DNA of 64,000 bases from an uncultured marine group I thaumarchaeote. Lineage in GTDB: Archaea > Thermoproteota > Nitrososphaeria > Nitrososphaerales > Nitrosopumilaceae. A program made the translations under genes and the position numbers. The notes under the pieces are model-generated. The model saw only the letters and a list, made by a program, of their open reading frames with translations. It was not told where the DNA came from and did not search any database. Location of the stretch: the NCBI GenBank assembly GCA_902552015.1, contig CACDFH010000001.1:1-64000 (forward strand). Direction: 5' to 3'. Below, piece after piece: positions 45,528-53,430 of the stretch; positions within the stretch are counted from its first letter, which is position 1, and each line of letters opens with the position of its first letter.

Positions 45528-46214
45528 TCAGGATTTTGCTTCTCTTTCTCTTTGAGCTTTGAATTTTCCACGAAATGCAAATGCTGCAATTATAGTTCCT
45601 ACAAATGGGGCTGTCCAATAAAGCCACAAATTTTCTACTACTCCTGATAATAATGCTGGGGCAAGTGCCCGGGCTGGATTCATTGATGCACCTGAAATAA
45701 ATGCCAAAAACAAAATATCTAATCCTACAATTCCTCCAATGGCTACGCCGCTAAATCCTCTCAAGCCTTTTGTGTACACAACATAAAAGATGACTCCCAT
45801 GAGCATTGCAGATGCCAAAACTTCTACTGGAAATATCAAAAGCATAGAAAAATCAAAGTTTGGTGCATTTGCACCCAAATCTGCCTTGTCTCCAATTATT
45901 GTTAAAACAAACAATGACCCTAGTATGGCGCCAATTATCTCTGCTGCAAAATAATACAAAATTTGAATTTTTGATATATGTCCTGTGATATAATACCCGA
46001 TTGTAACTGCTGGATTGAAATGTGCAAGTGATACTTTTCCAAATGAATAAACTCCAATTAGTAGTGCTACAAATGGTGCCACCGCTGCAAATGGAATTCC
46101 CAGTTCTCCGTTAAACATCTCTGCATCTAAAACAATTGAACCTGTGGCAAAAATTACAAGAATGAATGTTCCAATTAATTCAACTGTAAAAATTTGTAAA
46201 TTTGAATATGTCAT
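45528..46214 (-). CDS. Aquaporin/aquaglyceroporin (MIP family), arsenic-unit member
   Basis: The 228-residue channel has six membrane segments and both pore motifs, HFNPAVT (NPA at 67-69) and SMNPARA (about 174). Its start codon shares one base with the arsC stop, so the two are coupled. In Sinorhizobium the arsR-aqpS-arsC operon uses an aquaglyceroporin in place of the ArsB pump to let arsenite leave the cell; the same arrangement here makes that the best guess. General water or glycerol transport is the alternative. Confidence 0.9.
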   Translation of the reverse strand: MTYSNLQIFTVELIGTFILVIFATGSIVLDAEMFNGELGIPFAAVAPFVALLIGVYSFGKVSLAHFNPAVTIGYYITGHISKIQILYYFAAEIIGAILGSLFVLTIIGDKADLGANAPNFDFSMLLIFPVEVLASAMLMGVIFYVVYTKGLRGFSGVAIGGIVGLDILFLAFISGASMNPARALAPALLSGVVENLWLYWTAPFVGTIIAAFAFRGKFKAQREREAKS

Positions 46215-46621
46215 TATTTTTCATCATCTATTGATTTGATCAAATTCAAAACTTCAGATTTAATTTGATCGCGAATCTCTCTTACCTGTTCTATTGTTTT
46301 TTCTTTAGGATCTGGTATATTCCAGTCAATTACATCTTTTACAAAAAGTGCTGGACATGATTCTTTATCCATACATCCCATGTTAACGGTCTTAAAAGAA
46401 TTAGAAATCATTGAATTAGATATTGTCTTTGGAGATTGCTTTGCCATATCAATTCCAATTTCTTTCATAACTTGTACCACAATTGGATTTAGATTTCCAG
46501 ATGGAACAGTACCTGCACTATTTACATTGAACTTACCTTCTGTAAATTTTCTAAAAAATGCTTCAGCCATTTGGCTTCTACCGGCATTTTCTACGCACAC
46601 AAATAGAATATCCCTAGTCAT
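46214..46621 (-). CDS. arsC: Arsenate reductase, low-molecular-weight phosphatase type
   Basis: From ATG 46621 the protein has 135 residues; a longer in-frame start would run into the arsR promoter. The P-loop LFVCVENAGRSQMAEAF (CX5R with Cys9) is at the start. NMGCMDKESCPALF supplies the two further cysteines of the thioredoxin-coupled arsenate reductases, and DPKEKTIEQVREIRDQI supplies the Asp-Pro pair. It reduces arsenate to arsenite. It is the first gene of an operon with the aquaporin. Confidence 0.9.
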   Translation of the reverse strand: MTRDILFVCVENAGRSQMAEAFFRKFTEGKFNVNSAGTVPSGNLNPIVVQVMKEIGIDMAKQSPKTISNSMISNSFKTVNMGCMDKESCPALFVKDVIDWNIPDPKEKTIEQVREIRDQIKSEVLNLIKSIDDEK

Positions 46622-46662
46622 AATTCTTATATAAATATGGGTTGATATAAACATTGATTGAT
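46622..46662. promoter_or_regulatory. Divergent arsC/arsR promoter with overlapping TATA boxes
   Basis: The 41-base gap holds TTATATAAATA (about 46628-46638), 25-35 bases before the arsR ATG, and on the minus strand TTTATATCAA (about 46641-46650), 20-29 bases before the arsC ATG. A heptamer TTGATAT occurs twice (near 46642 and 46658). ArsR probably binds here and would block both directions at once. Site positions are my reading, not tested. Confidence 0.55.
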
Positions 46663-46962
46663 ATGAATGGTCCTGCACTTTTGAAGTGTATTTGTGATGA
46701 AACTAGATTTGAAATTTTAGAATTATTACAAAAAGACGATGAATTATGTGTCAATGATTTTGTTGAGGAATTAAAAAAAGATCAACCACTTGTTTCACAT
46801 CATCTCAAGACTCTAAAACAATGTGGAATTGTAAAATCCCGAAATGAAGGAAAAAAGACAATGTATTCGATTTCTAATCCTCAACTATCTACTTTGATAT
46901 CAGCTGTAACTAAAACAAGTAATAAAATACCAACTCTATGTACTGATGAAAACTCTTCCTAG
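46663..46962 (+). CDS. arsR: ArsR-family metalloregulatory repressor
   Basis: The 99-residue winged-helix protein (ATG 46663; a TTG three codons earlier is possible) has the DQPLVSHHLKTLKQCGIVK recognition helix and a wing NEGKKTMYSIS. The classical ELCVCDL arsenite motif is changed: ELCVND has one cysteine, and an N-terminal LKCICDE pair may supply others. It should release DNA when arsenite or antimonite binds. Its stop overlaps that of the convergent sbtB-like gene by four bases. Confidence 0.88.
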   Translation: MNGPALLKCICDETRFEILELLQKDDELCVNDFVEELKKDQPLVSHHLKTLKQCGIVKSRNEGKKTMYSISNPQLSTLISAVTKTSNKIPTLCTDENSS

Positions 46963-47261
46963 AATTTTTCTGTTCTAACTACGCCTACATCGCTGACATA
47001 CAGAATTATGGCAAAATCTGGAAATAATGTTCTAGAGATATCTTCTACCACTCCTGATAATTTCTCTTCTCTCATAACTACCTCCACTTTGACGTTTTTT
47101 TCATTTTTGAACCCTTGACCACGCAAGCCTTTTGCACCATTTCCTTCAACCTCGTATGTAGTATATCCTGTAATGTCATGATTCTTCAAAATTTCAATGA
47201 CATTTTTCTGGGCCAAAATTTCGCATGTGATTGTGAGTAATTTCACATCATAGAGTTTCAT
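46959..47261 (-). CDS. PII-like regulatory protein (SbtB-like)
   Basis: The 100-residue protein has a PII fold pattern: MKLYDVKLLTITCEILAQKNVIEILK, then the T-loop region YTTYEVEGNGAKGLRGQGF and VKVEVVMREEKLSGVVEDI. Its start overlaps the bicarbonate-transporter stop by four bases. In cyanobacteria SbtB binds adenyl nucleotides and controls SbtA. The C-terminal redox cysteine loop of some SbtB proteins is absent. Similarity to SbtB is my reading plus gene pairing, not a computed match. Confidence 0.8.
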   Translation of the reverse strand: MKLYDVKLLTITCEILAQKNVIEILKNHDITGYTTYEVEGNGAKGLRGQGFKNEKNVKVEVVMREEKLSGVVEDISRTLFPDFAIILYVSDVGVVRTEKF

Positions 47262-48334
47262 ATGAACACCTTTGCTACATAATTGAATAAGTCTATTGCT
47301 TCTTCACCATGAACCCATGTTGATATTGTAAACATGATTGGAAGTAATACAATAATGTTGTATGGGAATGTAATTCCTAATGCAGATGTAATGTACAAAC
47401 TTGGGTTCGCTTGTGGAATGGCATGACGTAGTACTGCAGGTGCTGCGATAAATGATGCACTAGCTAAAAGCAATCCAAACATGACTGCTCCACCTAAACT
47501 TAATCCTAGTGCTGTTGAAACTAGCACTCCAATTATTCCATTTATGGTTGGTATTATTATAGAAAATGATGTCAGGAAGATTCCTACCTTTTTGATATCT
47601 TCCAATCTTTGTCCTGCAATTATTCCCATTTCAATCATGAAAATTACAATTGCACCTGTGAATAGTTCATCAAAGACTATGCTAATTGGCTCAAAGCCTT
47701 CTTTTCCTATGATGTATCCAATTACAATACTTCCTAGCAGAATAACTATTGCCTTTCCTGTAATTGATTCTTTTAACACCTGAGAAAGTTTTGTTTTTGT
47801 CTGCTTCATTCCAATATCTAATTCCTCATCATCTGAAATGGACTGTTTTTTTGTACGAATTTGTTTTGAGACTGCCATGTTTGTAAGAAATATTGCCAAG
47901 ATGAATGCAACCGGCTCTAAAACTGCAAGAATTGCAGCAAGATATCCTTCTGAAGTGACCCCTTGATTTTTGAGAAATGATAATCCTACCGAGAATGTTA
48001 CAGCTCCTACTGCGCCATAAGTTGATGCTAATGCATATGAATCAAAGATGTTGAATTTTCCTAGTCTTCTTAGAATCTGATAATGATTTAATGTAAATAA
48101 CAATGAAAGACCTATTGCAACTAGCATTGGGACTAACATTTCTTCAAAGCCCGTCTTTCTCATCTCTATTCCGCCATGAAGTCCAATAGCGGCTAGAAGA
48201 TATATCGGCAAAAACTCTGAAATTGCCTCTGGCATCTTCAAGTCAGATTTTATTCGTGCTGCAATAATTCCAAACAGGAAGAAAAGGACTATTGGAGTTA
48301 ACAGATTCGATTGGATTAGTTGTAAAATATCCAT
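47258..48334 (-). CDS. Sodium-dependent bicarbonate transporter (SbtA-like)
   Basis: The 358-residue membrane protein has about ten membrane segments, with the SbtA/DUF897 start FFLFGIIAARIKSDLKMPEAI, the LPIYLLAAIGLHGG stretch and the LLLASASFIAAPAVLRHAIP second-half repeat. A charged cytoplasmic loop lies near 165-190. It would import HCO3- for the 3-hydroxypropionate/4-hydroxybutyrate carbon-fixation pathway used by these archaea. It overlaps the PII-like gene by four bases and lies 37 bases downstream of phoU on the same strand. Confidence 0.88.
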   Translation of the reverse strand: MDILQLIQSNLLTPIVLFFLFGIIAARIKSDLKMPEAISEFLPIYLLAAIGLHGGIEMRKTGFEEMLVPMLVAIGLSLLFTLNHYQILRRLGKFNIFDSYALASTYGAVGAVTFSVGLSFLKNQGVTSEGYLAAILAVLEPVAFILAIFLTNMAVSKQIRTKKQSISDDEELDIGMKQTKTKLSQVLKESITGKAIVILLGSIVIGYIIGKEGFEPISIVFDELFTGAIVIFMIEMGIIAGQRLEDIKKVGIFLTSFSIIIPTINGIIGVLVSTALGLSLGGAVMFGLLLASASFIAAPAVLRHAIPQANPSLYITSALGITFPYNIIVLLPIMFTISTWVHGEEAIDLFNYVAKVFI

Positions 48335-48371
48335 TACTTATGTTTGAAAAAATTTTCAGCTGAAATAAAAA

Positions 48372-49007
48372 TCAACCACTAGGTTCTATCTTATGTTTTC
48401 CTGTGACAATATAGTTTACTGCATCGCTCATGAAAACAGCGTGGTCTGCAATTCTTTCCAAATATCTCAAAATCAATGTCTCCATTAATGCACATTTTGT
48501 GTTATCTGAGTTAACTAATTGAGGAATTCTTTCACGATAAATTTTATCAACTTTTTCCTCTCTTGTTTCAATCTCGATTGCTTTTCTAATATCTAGTTCC
48601 TTAAACGAAACTACTGCATCACGAATCATCTTTTTTACTCTAGTTGATGTTTCGGTTAATCCTTCATTGACACATTCTGTTACTCCACCATAGGTTTCTC
48701 TAACAAGTGACATATCGTATGCATACCTTCCAAATCTTGAATATGCGTAAGCAATTTCTGTTGATGATCTAATAAATCGAAAGTCTTCTGCAATTGGTTG
48801 ATATTTTAACATGATATCAAAAATCTGGTCTTCTACACTGTAGTAATTTTTTCGAATTTTTTCTGATAAATCATGAACTTGTGGCGCTGTTTGTCTATCT
48901 TCTAGGTATGAATCTACGGCTAAGGAAAAACATGTAATTGCATCTTGACCCATCTCATAAATAGTATTAGACAATTTTTCAATTGCAGGATCAATAAGTC
49001 GTGCCAA
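48372..49007 (-). CDS. phoU: Phosphate-signalling protein PhoU
   Basis: The 211-residue helical protein has two PhoU three-helix repeats (EKLSNTIYEMGQDAITCF and TRVKKMIRDAVVSFKELD) with acidic metal-binding clusters. It modulates the Pst transporter in response to phosphate. Its ATG lies directly after the pstB stop, and it ends the pstC-pstA-pstB-phoU run. A second protein with PhoU repeats and an AbrB head is encoded at 56.3 kb. Confidence 0.92.
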   Translation of the reverse strand: MARLIDPAIEKLSNTIYEMGQDAITCFSLAVDSYLEDRQTAPQVHDLSEKIRKNYYSVEDQIFDIMLKYQPIAEDFRFIRSSTEIAYAYSRFGRYAYDMSLVRETYGGVTECVNEGLTETSTRVKKMIRDAVVSFKELDIRKAIEIETREEKVDKIYRERIPQLVNSDNTKCALMETLILRYLERIADHAVFMSDAVNYIVTGKHKIEPSG

Positions 49008-49874
49008 CTATCCAAATCTCCCTTGTACGTAATTTGCAGTCAGTTCCTTTTCTGGATTCTTGAAAATCTTTTCAGTTTTGTCATATTCGACCAAATCTCC
49101 CAAATACATGAAGCCTGTTCTATCTGAAACCCTAAGTGCTTGTTGCATGTTATGTGTTACAATAATTATTGTATAATGTTTCTTTAATTCGATAATTGTT
49201 TGTTCAATTTTCTGTGTAGCAATTGGGTCTAGTGCAGATGCTGGCTCATCCATAAGTAATACCTCTGGTTGTATAGCAAGCGCTCTTGCAATACACAGTC
49301 TTTGCTGTTGTCCTCCTGATAATGCAACTGCAGGTTTTTTCAATTCATCTTTCACCTCGTCCCATAGATATGCCATCTTTAATGAATCTTCTATAATCTC
49401 GTTTAGGATGCTCTTGTCTTTTACACCGTTGAGCTTCAATCCTGCTGCAACATTGTCCCAAATTGACATTGTTGGAAATGGATTTGGTTTCTGGAACACC
49501 ATTCCAATTTTTCTTCTTTGTAAAATTGGATTGATGTAGGAATCGTACACATTTTCTCCATCAATGATGATTTTGCCTGTAACTTCTGCACCTTTTGTTA
49601 AATCATGCATTCTGTTAATGGTTCGTAGAAGTGTGGTCTTTCCACATCCTGATGGGCCGATTAATGCAGTAACTGCCTTGTCTGGAATTTTCATGTTAAT
49701 GTCTTTGATTGCTGTTTTTCCACTGTATGATACAGCCAAATTTTCAATCAAAACTTTGTATTCCTTGTTACTTGCTATGTCATTTGTCATCTTTTTTCCT
49801 GGTTCGTTTCTTTTTGTTGGTGGCTGTTCGTCTTTTTTCATTGCGTTTAAGACATCCAAGGCATTAATTTCCAT
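49008..49874 (-). CDS. pstB: Phosphate ABC transporter ATPase PstB
   Basis: The 288-residue ATPase has Walker [11 protein letters not shown], signature LSGGQQQRL and Walker [14 protein letters not shown], plus the Q-loop [11 protein letters not shown] typical of PstB. About 35 residues precede the usual PstB start (Lys/Asn-rich), so an internal start at the MTNDIAS methionine is possible. The ATG at 49874 shares a base with the pstA stop. Confidence 0.95.
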   Translation of the reverse strand: MEINALDVLNAMKKDEQPPTKRNEPGKKMTNDIASNKEYKVLIENLAVSYSGKTAIKDINMKIPDKAVTALIGPSGCGKTTLLRTINRMHDLTKGAEVTGKIIIDGENVYDSYINPILQRRKIGMVFQKPNPFPTMSIWDNVAAGLKLNGVKDKSILNEIIEDSLKMAYLWDEVKDELKKPAVALSGGQQQRLCIARALAIQPEVLLMDEPASALDPIATQKIEQTIIELKKHYTIIIVTHNMQQALRVSDRTGFMYLGDLVEYDKTEKIFKNPEKELTANYVQGRFG

Positions 49875-50800
49875 TATTTTTTACCTCCTGTTATGCGCAT
49901 AAACATTCCAAGCGATCCTGAACCACCTTTTCTGTGAAGAACAATGTATCTGACACCCATATTCAATACAAGAAGTATTGTTATTAGTACTAATGCAGCT
50001 CCCCATCCAAACATCACTGCATCATCGTATGGTAAAAGTGACAATCTCCAAATTGTTAATGGAAGTGCATCCATTGCAGTTTCTGTACCTCTAAACCATC
50101 CCTTACTTCCTAAAATTGTCATGATTAGTGGTGCAGTTTCTCCAGCAATTCTTGCAACTGACAGCATAACTCCTGTAACTATCCCACCTTTTGCTGCTGT
50201 AAGTAAAATTTTTACAGTGACAACTGCTTTTGGAATTCCTAACGCATGTCCTGCTTCTCTGTATGTATCTGGAATTAATTTTAATGCCTCTTCTGTAGTT
50301 CTTGCAATTATTGGGAACATAATTAGTGAAAGTGCAACTGCTCCTGCCCATAAATTGAATTTTCCTAAGACTAGGACAATAAACAAGAATGCAAAAATTC
50401 CAAAGACGATTGATGGGAACTGCATCATGACATCATTGAAAAATCTAATCATTTTTCCAACTCTTGAATTTGCATATTCTGCAACATAAATTCCAGATAA
50501 TACTCCAATTGGAATTCCTATAGTAGATGTCATTCCAATCATTATGAAAGTACCTTGAATTGAGTTTGCAATACCTCCTTCGCCAGAACCTGCAGCACCT
50601 GGCAATGCCGTAAGAAACTCAAATGAAATTATCTCTACTCCCATTCTTACAACATCCGCTAAGATGCTTCCAAGTGGAATAATTGCAATTGCAACACATG
50701 CTATGACAATTATCTTGATAACCTTGTCTGTAACCATTCTTTTTCCTAGATTATCTTGGAAATAATTTCTAAATTCTAATCTGCGTTCTGAACTACTCAA
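49874..50800 (-). CDS. pstA: Phosphate ABC transporter permease PstA
   Basis: The 308-residue permease has six membrane segments, with [27 protein letters not shown] carrying the EAA loop of the PstA class and the [16 protein letters not shown] stretch. Its start overlaps the pstC stop by four bases. The first 20 residues are charged. It forms the membrane channel together with PstC. Confidence 0.95.
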   Translation of the reverse strand: MSSSERRLEFRNYFQDNLGKRMVTDKVIKIIVIACVAIAIIPLGSILADVVRMGVEIISFEFLTALPGAAGSGEGGIANSIQGTFIMIGMTSTIGIPIGVLSGIYVAEYANSRVGKMIRFFNDVMMQFPSIVFGIFAFLFIVLVLGKFNLWAGAVALSLIMFPIIARTTEEALKLIPDTYREAGHALGIPKAVVTVKILLTAAKGGIVTGVMLSVARIAGETAPLIMTILGSKGWFRGTETAMDALPLTIWRLSLLPYDDAVMFGWGAALVLITILLVLNMGVRYIVLHRKGGSGSLGMFMRITGGKK

Positions 50801-51771
50801 AATCCTTTGATACCTCCTTCGTGTGCATTTGTTACTCTACGAATAATCAGATGCGCGCATACATTGATTCCTAGTGATACAAACAAGAGAATTAATCCTA
50901 ATCCAATGAGTGCAGGAAAGTACAATGAAACTGGTGATGCTTCATTGAATTCGTTTGCAATAATACTTGCAAGTGAATTTCCCTGTTGGAAAAATCCAAA
51001 CGGAAATGCCTTTGGTCCAACTGCATTTCCAATTAACATTGTAACAGCCATAGTTTCTCCAACTGCTCTACCTAATCCTAGAATTGATGCGCCAATCAAA
51101 CCTGATTTTGCATATGGCAATACTGACATTCTAAATACTTCCCATTTTGTGGCACCTAGCATGTATGCTGCTTCTCTTTGAATTGCAGGAACTGCCAGTA
51201 AAATTTCACGTGATACTGCAGAAATTGTAGGAATAATCATTATTGCTAAAACAACACTTGCAGTTAGAATGTCCAGTCCAAATGGTGCATCTCTGAACAA
51301 AAAGATATGTTCACCTAGCGCTTCATGTGTGGGACTTTCAAACCAATCCTTGAAAACTATTCTGAATGTAAACAAACCCCATAATCCATAGATGATACTT
51401 GGAACTGCGGCTAACAATTCTACTACAAAAGAAATTGGCTCTCGAATTCTTGTAGGTGCAATTTCTGAAAGAAACATTGCAATTCCAATACTGAGAGGCA
51501 CTGCAATGCATAATGCAATTAATGATGTCACTAACGTTCCTGCTATGTATGGTAATGCGCCAAAGGATTCACGGCCTTCTACAGGATTCCATCTATCTCC
51601 TGTTACAAATGCCAATCCTTCTTTTTCCCAGATTAACCAAGAATCTGATAACAATTGACCAAAAATTAATACAATGATTAGTAAAACAAACGCACCTGCA
51701 CAAGTAGCTGCAATTTTGAAGATGCTATCCCAATGAAAATTTCTTTTCTTTGCTAATAGATCTCTTGACAA
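50797..51771 (-). CDS. pstC: Phosphate ABC transporter permease PstC
   Basis: The 324-residue permease has six membrane segments, with the EAA loop SREILLAVPAIQREAAYMLGATKWE and the GRAVGETMAVTMLIGN signature. It is the first gene of the pstC-pstA-pstB-phoU operon and is transcribed away from pstS. The promoter is probably CTATATA on the reverse side of the shared 113-base gap, about 50 bases upstream, implying a short leader. Confidence 0.95.
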   Translation of the reverse strand: MSRDLLAKKRNFHWDSIFKIAATCAGAFVLLIIVLIFGQLLSDSWLIWEKEGLAFVTGDRWNPVEGRESFGALPYIAGTLVTSLIALCIAVPLSIGIAMFLSEIAPTRIREPISFVVELLAAVPSIIYGLWGLFTFRIVFKDWFESPTHEALGEHIFLFRDAPFGLDILTASVVLAIMIIPTISAVSREILLAVPAIQREAAYMLGATKWEVFRMSVLPYAKSGLIGASILGLGRAVGETMAVTMLIGNAVGPKAFPFGFFQQGNSLASIIANEFNEASPVSLYFPALIGLGLILLFVSLGINVCAHLIIRRVTNAHEGGIKGF

Positions 51772-51841
51772 TGCTTACACATTTTTTTCATTTCTGAAGT
51801 TATTACCTTGGATCTACGTTGTCTATATAGTACCATATACC

Positions 51842-51862
51842 ATCTATTGATCATCAGTATAT
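51842..51862 (+). promoter_or_regulatory. Phosphate-promoter element before pstS
   Basis: The 21-base sequence ATCTATTGATCAT, two variable bases, then an A/G position and GTATAT ends 22 bases before the pstS ATG. The same sequence, with two differences, lies at 53388-53408 with the same 22-base gap to the second pstS start. GTATAT is placed where the TATA box of a leaderless gene belongs, so the upstream part may be a BRE plus a regulator site. Upstream CTATATA is also shared. Confidence 0.65.
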
Positions 51863-51884
51863 GCAAAATTTATTACAATAAGTT

Positions 51885-53270
51885 ATGACTAAGCGGATCG
51901 TGGCAATCACTACGTCTTTACTAATGACGATTCTCTTGATACCCGCATCTGCATTTGCATCATCACCTGTTGAGCCAGATCCAGGTGTAGATGTGCAAAT
52001 TGATGCAGCCGGTGCATCTTTTCCATTTCCATTAATTGATCTATGGAGAGTTGAATATGGAAAATTATATCCAAATGTTCAACTGAATTATCAATCAATA
52101 GGTAGTGGTGGCGGTGTCAAAAATCACATATCTGAAACTATAGTATTTGCTGCATCTGACGCTCCACTAAAACCAACAGAGAGTGAAGCTGCACCAAACA
52201 CACTACACATACCTGAAGCAATCGGTGCAGTAACTATTGCATATAATTTGCCTGGCATGTCCGAATCAGGACTAAAACTTACCGGCGAGGTTATTGCAGA
52301 TATCTTCTTAGGAAAAATTACAAAATTCAATGATCCTGCAATTCAGAATTTGAATCCAGAAGTTTCATTACCTGATGAGGATATTGTAGTTGCACATCGT
52401 TCTGATGGTGCTGGCACAACCTTCGTCTTTGTCTCATACTTGGCAAAAGTTAGTCAGGAATGGGATGAAAAAGTGGGTGTAGGGAAAAGTGTAGAATGGC
52501 CAGCAGGTATTGGTGGAAAAGGCAACGAAGGCGTTGCAAATGTTGTAAAGACTACGCCATATTCAATTGGATATATTGAACTTGCATATGCATTCCAAAA
52601 TAATATTCCTTATGCTGCAGTAGAAAATGCTGATGGAACCAACTTTGTTCTACCATCAATGCAAAGCATTGCTGCTGCTTCAGCAGGCGCTGCACCAGCT
52701 CTTCCACAGGCACATGAAAGTTGGTATGGAATAAGCATAATCAATGCACCTGGAGATGACTCGTATCCTATATCGACATTTACTTACTTGCTAGTATATG
52801 AGAATCTGAATAATGTAACAAATGATCCTGATACTGCACAAGCCCTCGTGCACATGATTTACTGGATGATAACTGATGGTCAAAAATTCAATGAAAGTTT
52901 ACACTATGTTCCAATTGCACCTGAAGTACAAAAAATAGGAATTGATGGTCTAAAAAGAGTTCAATTCAATGGAGAATCTGCATGGATTGAATCTGATATT
53001 CCTACAGCTGTTACTGAACAAGCAAGTACTCCATCATACGCACAACCAACTGCTACTCCACAACCAACTGCTACTCCACAACCAACTGCTACTCCACAAC
53101 CAACTGCTACTCCACAACCAACTCAATCCATTAGTTCAGAAATGGAATTGTTATCTTTCTACATAACTGCATTAATTGCTTTGATAGCTATCGCAGTAAT
53201 TCTAGTTATAATTCTGATAATAGTTAACATGTCATTAGTTGCATCAATCAAGAAACAAATCAAAAATTAA
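51885..53270 (+). CDS. pstS: Phosphate-binding protein PstS, membrane-anchored
   Basis: The 461-residue protein has a signal peptide (about 1-25), a PstS phosphate-binding domain (about 33-375) with DAAGASFPFPLIDLWRVEYGK, the GSGGGVKNHI loop and VAHRSDGAGTTFVF. A Pro/Thr/Gln repeat linker (about 385-415) follows, then a C-terminal membrane span. The binding loops match the first module of the next gene. It is divergent from pstC and supplies phosphate to that transporter. The linker is a spacer between membrane and binding domain. Confidence 0.93.
   Translation: MTKRIVAITTSLLMTILLIPASAFASSPVEPDPGVDVQIDAAGASFPFPLIDLWRVEYGKLYPNVQLNYQSIGSGGGVKNHISETIVFAASDAPLKPTESEAAPNTLHIPEAIGAVTIAYNLPGMSESGLKLTGEVIADIFLGKITKFNDPAIQNLNPEVSLPDEDIVVAHRSDGAGTTFVFVSYLAKVSQEWDEKVGVGKSVEWPAGIGGKGNEGVANVVKTTPYSIGYIELAYAFQNNIPYAAVENADGTNFVLPSMQSIAAASAGAAPALPQAHESWYGISIINAPGDDSYPISTFTYLLVYENLNNVTNDPDTAQALVHMIYWMITDGQKFNESLHYVPIAPEVQKIGIDGLKRVQFNGESAWIESDIPTAVTEQASTPSYAQPTATPQPTATPQPTATPQPTATPQPTQSISSEMELLSFYITALIALIAIAVILVIILIIVNMSLVASIKKQIKN
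53046..53117 (+). repeat. 18-base coding tandem repeat in pstS
   Basis: Four perfect copies of an 18-base unit (CCAACTGCTACTCCACAA) followed by a partial fifth encode the PTATPQ repeats of the linker between the binding domain and the membrane anchor. It is a coding low-complexity tract of likely variable copy number, not a CRISPR or other array. Confidence 0.85.
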
Positions 53271-53387
53271 TTTTAATTCTAAACTACACAAATCTTGAAA
53301 AATGTAATGTATCATTTAATTTTGAAGTGTAATAAAATAATTATAAAAAATATATGTTCTAAATTGACTATATATTTACAATATATT

Positions 53388-53408
53388 ATCTATTGATCAT
53401 TGGTATAT
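53388..53408 (+). promoter_or_regulatory. Phosphate-promoter element before the tandem pstS
   Basis: This is the second copy of the element at 51842-51862: ATCTATTGATCAT, two differing bases, then GTATAT, 22 bases before the ATG at 53431. Nineteen of 21 bases agree and the spacing to the start codon is identical. Shared upstream sequence (GACTATATA) extends the similarity by about 20 more bases. Co-regulation of both genes, presumably by phosphate, is inferred. Confidence 0.65.
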
Positions 53409-53430
53409 CTAAATACACTTACGTAAAGTA

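Noticed and set aside
53046-53117. CRISPR-like array of short repeats
   Set aside because: The 18-base units have no spacers and are in-frame codons for PTATPQ, so this is a coding tandem repeat.
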